Program-made: the position numbers and the translations under genes
Shown: positions 8,114-15,829 of the stretch, piece after piece
Position numbering within the stretch: the first letter of the stretch is position 1
How the letters are laid out: the number at the start of each line of letters is the position of its first letter
Source: Dyadobacter sp. CY323
Lineage (GTDB): Bacteria; Bacteroidota; Bacteroidia; Cytophagales; Spirosomataceae
DNA: 64,000 nt
NCBI RefSeq assembly: GCF_021390245.1
Contig: NZ_JAJUXH010000027.1
Span: 1-64,000 of the forward strand
Direction of reading: 5' to 3'
Notes under the pieces: generated by a model
The model's input: the letters and a program-made list of their open reading frames with translations, nothing else
What the model was told of the DNA's origin: nothing
Databases searched by the model: none

Positions 8114-8902
8114 TTGGTCATTTCTCCCTCATTACCTAAAGACGCTTTCTTCACACCTTTTGAAGACTCAATCGCCGACATTACATTACCCGGGAAATTC
8201 ACTTTTCAAACCGGTTCTCAGCCACATCCCGCCAGTTTAAAAGCCGCTGAACTGCTGCAGTCTCACCTCGAAACACAGCAGGAGTGGCGGCATAACTTTG
8301 GACTGTCGGGTGAAAAGGGAAATGTGATTGGTAAAATGTTCGGGGTACTCGTGGTGAGGAGTAAGGAAAATGAGGTTGGCTATCTCGCTGCGTTTTCGGG
8401 AAAGCTGGCGGGAGGAAATCATCACGCAGGATTTGTGCCACCGATCTTCGACGGACTAGTAAACGGCGGTTTCCTGAATGCAGGAATGACGGAGCTTTCC
8501 CGGATCAATGAACAAATCCAGGCACTCGGCGACGAAAAAGTCGAAGGGTTTGAATCTCAGGTGAAGGATTTGAAACTCATGCGTCAAAAGCATTCCTTGT
8601 CGCTGCAAAATGAAATTTTCGATCAATATCATTTCCTGAACCAGGCTGGCGAGCGACGCAGTTTACGTAAGATTTTTGCAGATGCTTCTTACAAAAACCC
8701 GCCCGCAGGTGCCGGTGAATGCGCTGCGCCAAAATTACTTCAATATGCATTCAACCAGGGAATGCAGCCGCTGGCCATCGCGGAATTCTGGTGGGGCCAG
8801 TCGCCTAAGTCTGATTTTTGGAAACATGGCCAGTTCTACCCAGCCTGCCGCGAAAAGTGCGGCCCTATCCTCGGTCACATGATGGCCGGAATGGATATCT
8901 AA
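8114..8902 (+). CDS. RluA-family accessory N-terminal region without catalytic domain
   Basis: The sequence matches the long N-terminal region of Bacteroidota RluA-type pseudouridine synthases, proteins of about 550 residues in which this part precedes the catalytic domain. Recognisable elements are FFTPFEDSIADITLPGKFTF, the GKMFGVLVV and GYLAAFSGKLAGGNHH stretch, a helical segment, PPAGAGECAAPKLLQYAF, AEFWWG and HGQFYPACREKCGPILGHMM. The frame then stops at MAGMDI, where the synthase domain would normally begin, and none of the three downstream frames resumes it. The reading frame is open from GTG 8045, but that codon lies in a terminator loop; TTG 8114 is my preferred start and is uncertain. 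It could be a degenerate gene or a stand-alone RNA-binding module; conservation of the motifs favours function. Confidence 0.65.
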   Translation: MVISPSLPKDAFFTPFEDSIADITLPGKFTFQTGSQPHPASLKAAELLQSHLETQQEWRHNFGLSGEKGNVIGKMFGVLVVRSKENEVGYLAAFSGKLAGGNHHAGFVPPIFDGLVNGGFLNAGMTELSRINEQIQALGDEKVEGFESQVKDLKLMRQKHSLSLQNEIFDQYHFLNQAGERRSLRKIFADASYKNPPAGAGECAAPKLLQYAFNQGMQPLAIAEFWWGQSPKSDFWKHGQFYPACREKCGPILGHMMAGMDI

Positions 8903-9100
8903 AACCGCATCCGGGTTGGCGACAAGCTCGCCTGATCATTTATGGACACTTTACCTGATTTTACAACATCGGCAGAAGTTGCCTTTCTTACGGTTGTAAT
9001 TTTTTCACGTTTTAGGTTGACTTTTTTCATACGATGTTTCAGGTTAGTGTGTGTATCGCAAGAAAATTATATTTTCTGATTTTCTTCAATTCTCTCCCTC
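8903..9100. other. Gene-free convergent spacer
   Basis: About 200 bases lie between two convergent genes. A short hairpin GGCGA-caagc-TCGCC is present at about 8917-8931 but has no T-tract. I see no RNA gene, remaining synthase domain or convincing terminator here. Confidence 0.4.
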
Positions 9101-11266
9101 TCACTCCCTCAGCATCTTCCGTAAATACCTTGCCGCTTTGCTCAGGGAGCCAATTTTATCGGACAAGCTTTCGATTAATGTGCTGTCGGCTTGCTCGATG
9201 TTGTTCATGTTGATGCCCGACTCGAGTTGTTTTGGGTAGATCAGAATGAGGCTTTGATCCTGGAAGTAGTTGGAAAGGTAAGAAGGTAGTTTTTCCAGTT
9301 GTGAAAGGTAAGAAGCGGAGCCTTTTCTTGCGGAAACAATAACAAAAAGATCGTCTATTTCCAGTTCGCGGGAAAAGATCAGGAAGTCGTCCCAATTCTT
9401 GAAAACACTGAATTCTGCTTCTACGGTCGTCGCTTTCCGGGATAATATGCTTTTTATTTCCTTGATCGTTTGCACAGAACCGTAAAAATGAATGGGCATG
9501 GTATTCATCTTTGCGAGCGAAACCACCTTGCCGAGCCAATGCATAAAACCCGGCTCATCGCTCGCAGCCGGTGGTATAGCGACTACAATACGTGTGAGGG
9601 TATTAAATGGCTGGGCCGGTTTGTAAATGTAAATCGTTTCAAAAACCCTCCTTACAATGTTTTCGACTTTTGGCCCAAGGAATGTTTTGTGATCGGTTTT
9701 TTGGTGCAACCCAATTACCACGTCAGTAATGTGCTGTTCCTTAATGGAATAGGTAATACCATTACTGATGTTGGCGTCGTAACGGGTGAGCGGGAGCAAT
9801 GCATTTTCGGAAGAACTGGCATGAGCTACTGCCTTGTTGAGGATCCTTTTACCGTGTGAAGCCGAGTCGTGTTTCTGGTCTTCGTCGGTCACAATATGCA
9901 ATCCGAACAATGGAATTGCCCTTCGTTTTCCTTTCAGCATAATTCCGAAATCGACCAGATCGGCGATCATATCCGGGTAAGACAATGAAACCAGTATTTT
10001 CTCATCGCCGACCGCATCCGCTTCTTCCGGAGTTTCTTCTTCCTGCAGCAATGCGAGTTGTTTCGAGGCTCTTTCCACGACAAATGAACTCACGCCGCAA
10101 CTTACAAGGATGAGCAAAATGGTACCGTTCAGCACGTCTTCGTCCAAAAGCCGGATTGGTTCTCCGAGCGATGTTTCACCGACGATGATGTTGTACCCGA
10201 CCAGGATGATCGCCAAGGTAGCCGCCGCGTGGGAAGAACTTAATCCGAAAATCATCAGCCCCTCATCGGCCGATAACCGGAACACCTTCTGCGTGATCCA
10301 GGCAGCCAGGTACTTGCTGGCCAGGGCAATAATCAGGATCACTCCCGCCACTTTCAAGGCACCCCATCCATTTACCAACACACTGACATCCACCAGCATA
10401 CCGACGCTGATCAGGAAAAACGGAATGAACAATGCGTTACCGACAAAATCGATCCGGTTCATCAAAGGCGATGAATGGGGGACAAAGCGATTTAATACTA
10501 ATCCTGAAAAAAAAGCCCCGATAATCGCTTCGACACCAGCGAGTTCTGCCAGAAAGGAGGCCAGGAAAACCATCGCCAGCACAAAAATGTATTGCGAAAT
10601 ACTATCGTCGAAACGCTTGAAGAACCAGCGGCAAATGATCGGAAAAATAAAGAGAACGACCGCGACAAAAACAATGAAAGAGAACCCAAGCTGAAACCAG
10701 AATGCCGGCGAAACATCTCCTTTCGACATTCCGGCCACACCTGCGAGAATAAGAAGTGCCAGGATATCGGTGATCATCGTGCCGCCGACCGTCATATTGA
10801 TCGCCCGGTTACGGGTAACGCCATATTTGCTTGCAATGGGATAGGATACCAGGGTGTGCGTGGAAAACATACTCGCCAGCAGCAGGGAAGACAAAAAACC
10901 ATAACCCAGAATGTAGTAACTGGCCAGCGTGCCGGTGACCAGCGGCAGCAAAAAAGTCGTTAACCCGAAGACAATGATCTTATTACGGTTCTTTTTGAAT
11001 TCCGCCAGATCGATTTCCAATCCCGCCAGGAACATAATATAAAGCAATCCCACCGTACCAAACAGCACAATACTGCTATCCCTGCTGAGCAGGTTCAGCC
11101 CGTATGGCCCCACGATCATCCCCGAAATAATGAGCCCGATAATGTGCGGTACTTTAATCCGGTTAAACAAAATCGGTGCAAACAGGATAATAAAAAGCAC
11201 CACCGAAAATATGATTACGGGATTCTTGAGAGGTATTGAGAGGTCCAGCAGTAGCAACGAAATCAT
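9101..11266 (-). CDS. Kef/NapA-type cation:proton antiporter with C-terminal USP-like domain
   Basis: This is a CPA2 family antiporter of about 721 residues. Residues 1-400 form about 12-13 membrane helices with typical stretches: PHIIGLIISGMIVGPYGLNLL, FLAGLEIDLAEFKK, TMIITD-like GTMITDILALLILA, and SFLAELAGVEAIIGAFFSGLVLNR. The cytoplasmic C-terminal 300 residues resemble a duplicated universal-stress-type nucleotide-binding region (DEKILVSLSYPDMIADLVDFGIM), rather than the TrkA domain of KefB/C. It probably exchanges Na+ or K+ for protons. The frame opens at GTG 11272, but ATG 11266 is preferred. It lies 16 bases after the lipoprotein gene and is likely in one operon with it and the 11924-12475 gene. 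Confidence 0.88.
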   Translation of the reverse strand: MISLLLLDLSIPLKNPVIIFSVVLFIILFAPILFNRIKVPHIIGLIISGMIVGPYGLNLLSRDSSIVLFGTVGLLYIMFLAGLEIDLAEFKKNRNKIIVFGLTTFLLPLVTGTLASYYILGYGFLSSLLLASMFSTHTLVSYPIASKYGVTRNRAINMTVGGTMITDILALLILAGVAGMSKGDVSPAFWFQLGFSFIVFVAVVLFIFPIICRWFFKRFDDSISQYIFVLAMVFLASFLAELAGVEAIIGAFFSGLVLNRFVPHSSPLMNRIDFVGNALFIPFFLISVGMLVDVSVLVNGWGALKVAGVILIIALASKYLAAWITQKVFRLSADEGLMIFGLSSSHAAATLAIILVGYNIIVGETSLGEPIRLLDEDVLNGTILLILVSCGVSSFVVERASKQLALLQEEETPEEADAVGDEKILVSLSYPDMIADLVDFGIMLKGKRRAIPLFGLHIVTDEDQKHDSASHGKRILNKAVAHASSSENALLPLTRYDANISNGITYSIKEQHITDVVIGLHQKTDHKTFLGPKVENIVRRVFETIYIYKPAQPFNTLTRIVVAIPPAASDEPGFMHWLGKVVSLAKMNTMPIHFYGSVQTIKEIKSILSRKATTVEAEFSVFKNWDDFLIFSRELEIDDLFVIVSARKGSASYLSQLEKLPSYLSNYFQDQSLILIYPKQLESGINMNNIEQADSTLIESLSDKIGSLSKAARYLRKMLRE

Positions 11267-11282
11267 ACGCACGAGTTTAGCA

Positions 11283-11840
11283 TTATTTCTGCCGTTCGGC
11301 AGTCAGGGTGTAGCGAATCTTGCAATCGGTGCGCTCCACTTCCCGCAACCCTTCCATCCTTCCTTCTTTCAGTTCCAGCATTACACGCATGACCGATTCG
11401 GAGCCAGGCTGGCCATTTACGGCTTCAAGACGGTTTTGTGAAAAAGAACCATTATAAATCCTTGAGAGTTCTTTCCCCGTAAATGCACTTACGACCAATC
11501 CCTTGTTACTGTAAGCAATTTCCCAGGTTTCCGTTTTAGAATCCCCGATCGCCGAGCCACTGCAATTTGTCTCGGTGCACCGCATTTTGACAATCCATTT
11601 ACCCGTGGCAGGTTGTGCCTGCAGCGAGTCGTTCACCGCCGTAGAGTCTTGCTGTTGCTTCTTCTTCTTCTCCTGCAATTCCTTTTCCAGCAACGTCAGA
11701 CGTTGTTCCCACTGCATTAAGGTTTGCTCCTTTTCAGCAACTCGCTGCTCTCTTTTTGTCAGCTGCGCTTCTTTTTCCTTGTATCCGCAACCCTGCGAGA
11801 TCGCTGCGAAAACCAAAAAAAGCAATGTCCATTTCTTCAT
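11283..11840 (-). CDS. Small lipoprotein with coiled coil
   Basis: From ATG 11840 the protein starts MKKWTLLFLVFAAISQGCGYKE, a lipoprotein signal peptide with Cys at about residue 18, so it should be anchored in a membrane facing the periplasm or exterior. Residues 20-65 are a highly charged coiled coil (repeated KREQ/EKEQ heptads), followed by a globular part with two Cys (CTETNCSGS) that may form a disulfide, and a beta-rich C-terminus. The reading frame is open further upstream to 11891, but that extension would hide the signal peptide. It is not a family I can name. Its position between a stress protein and an antiporter suggests an envelope stress role, which is inference. Confidence 0.65.
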   Translation of the reverse strand: MKKWTLLFLVFAAISQGCGYKEKEAQLTKREQRVAEKEQTLMQWEQRLTLLEKELQEKKKKQQQDSTAVNDSLQAQPATGKWIVKMRCTETNCSGSAIGDSKTETWEIAYSNKGLVVSAFTGKELSRIYNGSFSQNRLEAVNGQPGSESVMRVMLELKEGRMEGLREVERTDCKIRYTLTAERQK

Positions 11841-11923
11841 CTGTGTCGGTTTTAGAAAACCTAAGGTTGGTAAATAAAAGGAGGTATTCAAGCCGTTTTT
11901 CGATATTCTGAAAATCCAGCTTT

Positions 11924-12475
11924 TTAGTCGATTTCCGTGTAGCCGTCATCTCCGAGGATATCATGTCCGTCGGAATTCCTGAATTCGCGGATGACTGCAT
12001 CCCGTTCCGCACGGTTTTTGGGGTCTACACTAATGATGATCCCTCCTTCTTTTATCCCGGTTTCGTAAGTCCCGCAATGTTCTTCCGGAATTTTGGTCGA
12101 AATAATGCTGCTGATGTTTTTTTCAACCGGCGTTGCAGGAACCTGGCCGAGCAGCCTTTTTGAAATGGAGATTCCCAGTTCCGGAAATGAGATCATCGAG
12201 GTAAAGGAAATAATGGCCTCCGCGATCAGGTGTTTCGCGTCTGTTTTCGATTGGTTTTCAGCGGTATCATCGGTTGTGCCGGAATCATCAACAGCGCCTT
12301 CCCCGGGCGGGTTGGCATGTTTATTTAAAGTCTCGTCCGACATCAGCAATGAAATGTCATCCTCGGTGTGGCCAAGTTTAAGGAGTCCCCGGTATGCGTT
12401 TTCAGCATCTTTTTTGGTAAAAAAAACAGCCGAAACCGTTCCGGGTGAGTCGTAAGAGTAACCGGTTGTCGCCAT
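11924..12475 (-). CDS. General stress protein-like (GSP17M / DUF1269 type)
   Basis: From ATG 12475 the 183-residue protein begins MATTGYSYDSPGTVSAVFFTKKDAENAYRGLLKLGHTEDD in outline, a ferredoxin-like alpha-beta module in which a residue run is followed by YRGLLKLGHTEDDISLLMS, as in general stress proteins of the GSP17M/YflT type. A linker rich in D/G/T, a possible amphipathic or hydrophobic helix region (IAEAIISFTSMISFPELGISIS) and a second alpha-beta module (EEHCGTYETGIKEGGIIISVDPKNRAERDAVIREFR) follow. The frame continues to 12520 (GTG-less ATG start), but the shorter start matches family members. The gene is divergent from a Na+/H+ antiporter and first of a likely operon with the lipoprotein and the Kef-type antiporter. 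Confidence 0.6.
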   Translation of the reverse strand: MATTGYSYDSPGTVSAVFFTKKDAENAYRGLLKLGHTEDDISLLMSDETLNKHANPPGEGAVDDSGTTDDTAENQSKTDAKHLIAEAIISFTSMISFPELGISISKRLLGQVPATPVEKNISSIISTKIPEEHCGTYETGIKEGGIIISVDPKNRAERDAVIREFRNSDGHDILGDDGYTEID

Positions 12476-12579
12476 AACAGATGAATTTTGAATGTCAGTA
12501 AATGTTGCTGATTTACTCAAAATATAATGCCAATGGGTATTAGAAAACCCTTAGAGTTGTCTGCTAAGCCATTTTCAAA

Positions 12580-12610
12580 TTGATTCCCACATCGATATAA
12601 TCTATTTTTG
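12580..12610 (+). promoter_or_regulatory. Promoter of the CPA1 antiporter gene
   Basis: TTG at 12580-12582, a 20-base spacer and TATTTTTG at 12603-12610 give an excellent match to the Bacteroidota primary sigma consensus TTG-N19/20-TAnnTTTG. The start codon is 20 bases downstream, so the leader is very short. Confidence 0.65.
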
Positions 12611-12630
12611 GCTAGTCTAAAATTCGTTTC

Positions 12631-13881
12631 ATGGAGCTCTATTACTCTTTCTCTGCCCTCATTGTCCTCTCTGCTATATTTTCTTATATCAATTCCAGAT
12701 TTTTAAAATTGCCACCGTCCATCGGCGTGATGGTCATAGCATTGCTTGTTTCCCTGGGGCTGATTGCGACCGATACCATTTTCCCAAAAACGTTCTTCCG
12801 CATCACTTCCCTCATCGCCAGTGTGGACCTCACGGAAATTTTAATGGGCGCGATGCTGAACTTCCTGCTGTTTGCTGGTGCCATTCACATTCACCTTGAA
12901 GACCTGCGTGAACAGCGGCTGCCCATAGTCATTTTTTCGACTGTAAGTGTGCTCATGTCCACGTTTGTGATCGGATTCCTGATTTATTACCTCCTGCCTT
13001 TTACCGGCATTCAAATCCCTATGATTCAATGTCTTGTATTCGGGGCACTGATCTCCCCCACCGATCCGATCGCCGTTTTAGGCATTCTGAAACAGGCGGG
13101 AGTTCCCAAGTCCATTGAAACCAAAGTCGCCGGCGAGTCGCTTTTCAATGATGGTATGGCGGTAGTGATTTTCATTCTGATGCTTGCCCTGGCCCGAGGG
13201 GAAGAAGTGAACACCACATTCAGCGGCATTACGATGCTTTTTGTGAAAGAAGCATTGGGCGGAATTACTTTGGGGCTGCTGCTGGGGTTTGTGGGTTCAA
13301 AAATGATCTACAAAGTGGACGGTTATAACGTGCACGTTTTGATCACGCTCGCCATTGTAATGGGCGGACACCTCGCTGCTCAGGCGCTGCATATGTCGGG
13401 CCCGCTGGCGATGGTTGCTGCGGGACTTGTAGTAGGTAATTATGGAAAAAACCCGGGTGCTGTCTCGGACATGGAACGTGACTACATCGACAAGTTCTGG
13501 GAGCTGGTTGATGAGATCCTGAATGCGATCCTGTTCCTGATCATCGGGTTTGAACTTTTGCTGATCCCCGACCTGAAACAATACATCTGGGCGGGTATGA
13601 TTGCAATCGTAGTGGTGTTGCTGGCCCGTTTCATCTCCATTTACATTCCTGTAAAACTGATCCCTTTCCGGAACCGGTTTGGCAAAAAGTCGATCGCTAT
13701 CCTGGTTTGGGGAGGATTACGCGGCGGCGTTTCCATTGCGCTCGCATTGTCCATCGACCCGGATTTAAATAAAGATATCTTCCTCGCAATCACCTACTTC
13801 GTCGTTCTCTTCTCCATTATCGTGCAGGGGCTCACCGTCGGGAAGCTTACCAAACGGTTTGAGGAAGAAGAATTGGTTTAA
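12631..13881 (+). CDS. CPA1 family Na+/H+ antiporter
   Basis: This 416-residue integral membrane protein with about 12 helices belongs to the monovalent cation:proton antiporter-1 (NhaP/NHE) family. Diagnostic stretches are ALISPTDPIAVLGILK (the conserved PTDP), VAGESLFNDGMAVVIF (the ion-binding GESLFNDG with the acidic N-D pair) and WGGLRGGVSIALALS. It would move Na+ or K+ out against protons and support pH and salt balance. Unlike many relatives it has no long cytoplasmic tail; the protein ends soon after the last helix with KRFEEEELV. It has its own strong promoter and is divergent from a stress protein operon that also contains an antiporter. Confidence 0.92.
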   Translation: MELYYSFSALIVLSAIFSYINSRFLKLPPSIGVMVIALLVSLGLIATDTIFPKTFFRITSLIASVDLTEILMGAMLNFLLFAGAIHIHLEDLREQRLPIVIFSTVSVLMSTFVIGFLIYYLLPFTGIQIPMIQCLVFGALISPTDPIAVLGILKQAGVPKSIETKVAGESLFNDGMAVVIFILMLALARGEEVNTTFSGITMLFVKEALGGITLGLLLGFVGSKMIYKVDGYNVHVLITLAIVMGGHLAAQALHMSGPLAMVAAGLVVGNYGKNPGAVSDMERDYIDKFWELVDEILNAILFLIIGFELLLIPDLKQYIWAGMIAIVVVLLARFISIYIPVKLIPFRNRFGKKSIAILVWGGLRGGVSIALALSIDPDLNKDIFLAITYFVVLFSIIVQGLTVGKLTKRFEEEELV

Positions 13882-13895
13882 GCAATCGGCTAATG

Positions 13896-13950
13896 AAACT
13901 TCTCCGGGTCACGCACCTGCTTTCAGGCACGCGATCCGGAGAAGTTTTAA
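13896..13950. terminator. Bidirectional terminator-like hairpin
   Basis: AAACTTCTCCGG (13896-13907) pairs perfectly with CCGGAGAAGTTT (13936-13947). The 28-base loop contains a second small hairpin (CCTG-cttt-CAGG). It is followed by TTTT on the + strand and lies between convergent genes (antiporter + and susD1 -), so it may end both transcripts. Confidence 0.6.
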
Positions 13951-14007
13951 ATGGAAAAGATCAAAAGGGAATAGGAATAGTAGGTAAGTTTCATTTTCAA
14001 ACCGACA

Positions 14008-15786
14008 TTAATAACCGGGATTCTGTCGCATGGCAGGATTGGTATTTGTTTCGAACTCCAATGGAGAAATGGGCATCGCGTAATGTTCGTCCCTCCACAC
14101 AATATTTCTCCCCGCAGCAACGGTTTTGAAAAATGCCGATTCCTGGGCACCGAGTTTCAGGCGTCGTACATCTTCCCACCATCTTGTCTCACCAAAAAAC
14201 TCAGCCCATCTTTCATATAGCAATGGATTGTTGGACAAATGATCGCCGGCGGGTGCTTTGGTTTTATCGGTCAAACTTTTATAATCCACTGCCGAAGGTG
14301 CATTCGGAGCAAATCCGTACGCGCGTCTTTTTACTTTGTTAATGTATTCCAAAGCCAGCGTCGGGTTACTCGATTTGATCACCTCGGCATACATCAGGTA
14401 AATGTCCGGCAGACGGATGAAGTAGAAGTTCGCGCCCGCTACATTCTTGGTTTCTTCCAGCTTGCCATCCAAATACTGGTTTTTCCGGAGTGGCCAGCCA
14501 TAAAAGTCGTCCTTTTTCAGGCCGGTCGCTGCATCCAGATTATACCATTTACCAAACTCGGCCTGGGCCACTTTATAGAATTTACCCGCCACTTTTACCG
14601 AATCAAAAAACGGCTGCAATGCGCTCACATACAGTCTGGGATCGGGTCCGTCGGCCTGAGTACCTACCAGCTTGCGACGGTTGTTTTGCTGGGTAACATA
14701 AGCCGGTTTCAATCGCCATTTCCCATCCACCTGTTCCATTTCCTGGAATGGCGTTTTGTCTGCATACCCAAACCGTTTCAGGTTTTGATCATGCATATAC
14801 TGGTTGCTGTAACCCATTGCTTTCCGCTCATCATCGGCCGGATCAATGTAAAACGGCGTGTAGAGCAGAGATACCGTGGAGCCGGTGTTTTGCGCACGCG
14901 ATCCGTTTGCATTCGCGGCTTCGGGCTGGGCTTTATTTCCTACTTCGTAAAAAGATTCGGAATTGTACTCGTACTGCGTGTTGCCATTAAACATGTTTTT
15001 ATAATGCTCAAAACTCACCAGCGTTTTGCCGCTATTGTTGATGCAGTCTTCCAGATAGATCTTCGCACTATCCGGTTTGTCAGCAAACAAATAAGCTTTT
15101 GCAAGTGCCGCTTTCGCCGACCATTTGGTAGCCCGGTGATTATCCTTTTGCGTTTCCAGCAATACGGATGCTTTTTTAAAATCCTCAATAATAGCCTGAT
15201 ACGTATCTTTTGTTGACGCGCGCGGAACAGACATCGACGCCAGTCCCTCGGGAACTTTCCGGATCACGGGTACGCCCATTCCATTTAAATCGGGCTGGCC
15301 GTACAGACTTTGCAAATGCCAGAGATAAAAGCCGCGCATGAAAAGTGCTTCACCTTCCTTGGTATCAATGGCCGCTTTTTCGGATTCAGGTGCGGTAGCC
15401 CGGTAGGTTGCGATGGCTTCCAGGGTACTGTTTGCGTAATAAACGCCTTTTTGCACATCACGCCATTCCTGCGAAATTTTACTGTCTCCGAGCTGCGCTT
15501 TTCCGGCACATATTCCGATCCAGGATTCGTCACCCCGCCATTGAAGGTCAATGGTATGGTCGAGGCAATACATGGAGTAACCGTGCCAGAAATGCCCCAA
15601 GAAGCCCCATTCGTGTTGCACACCGTAGATCGAAACCAACATCAGATCCAGGTCTGACAGCTTTTTTGGAAAGTCGGCAGGTGAAATGGAGCTATTGTCG
15701 TTCACCTCTAAAAACGAGTCGCTGCAACCGGAATTGACACCTGAAACCACTGCGAAAAGCAGGATATATATTAATTTTTTCATCAT
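14008..15786 (-). CDS. SusD/RagB-like outer membrane lipoprotein (locus 1)
   Basis: SusD-type surface glycan- or nutrient-binding lipoprotein forming the lid of the SusC channel. The N-terminus has a lipoprotein signal (KKLIYILLFAVVSGVNSGCSDS); an upstream in-frame ATG at 15810 would only add a charged extension. TPR-like SusD helices follow, with FMRGFYLWHLQSLYGQPDL near residue 145, an AKAALAKAYLFADKPDSA stretch, and IRLPDIYLMYAEVIKSS towards the end. The typical end motif MRQNPGY closes the protein, so it is complete. It starts 43 bases after susC1. No enzyme gene follows it, so the ligand cannot be guessed from this locus. Confidence 0.93.
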   Translation of the reverse strand: MMKKLIYILLFAVVSGVNSGCSDSFLEVNDNSSISPADFPKKLSDLDLMLVSIYGVQHEWGFLGHFWHGYSMYCLDHTIDLQWRGDESWIGICAGKAQLGDSKISQEWRDVQKGVYYANSTLEAIATYRATAPESEKAAIDTKEGEALFMRGFYLWHLQSLYGQPDLNGMGVPVIRKVPEGLASMSVPRASTKDTYQAIIEDFKKASVLLETQKDNHRATKWSAKAALAKAYLFADKPDSAKIYLEDCINNSGKTLVSFEHYKNMFNGNTQYEYNSESFYEVGNKAQPEAANANGSRAQNTGSTVSLLYTPFYIDPADDERKAMGYSNQYMHDQNLKRFGYADKTPFQEMEQVDGKWRLKPAYVTQQNNRRKLVGTQADGPDPRLYVSALQPFFDSVKVAGKFYKVAQAEFGKWYNLDAATGLKKDDFYGWPLRKNQYLDGKLEETKNVAGANFYFIRLPDIYLMYAEVIKSSNPTLALEYINKVKRRAYGFAPNAPSAVDYKSLTDKTKAPAGDHLSNNPLLYERWAEFFGETRWWEDVRRLKLGAQESAFFKTVAAGRNIVWRDEHYAMPISPLEFETNTNPAMRQNPGY

Positions 15787-15829
15787 CGAAATCTTTTTGT
15801 GAAACTTCATTTTCTTAATTGATCCACTT

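Noticed and set aside
14239-15216. 325-codon + strand open frame inside susD1
   Set aside because: It is antisense to a complete SusD gene with all family motifs. The frame is long only because of codon bias in the real gene, and its protein shows no recognisable domain.
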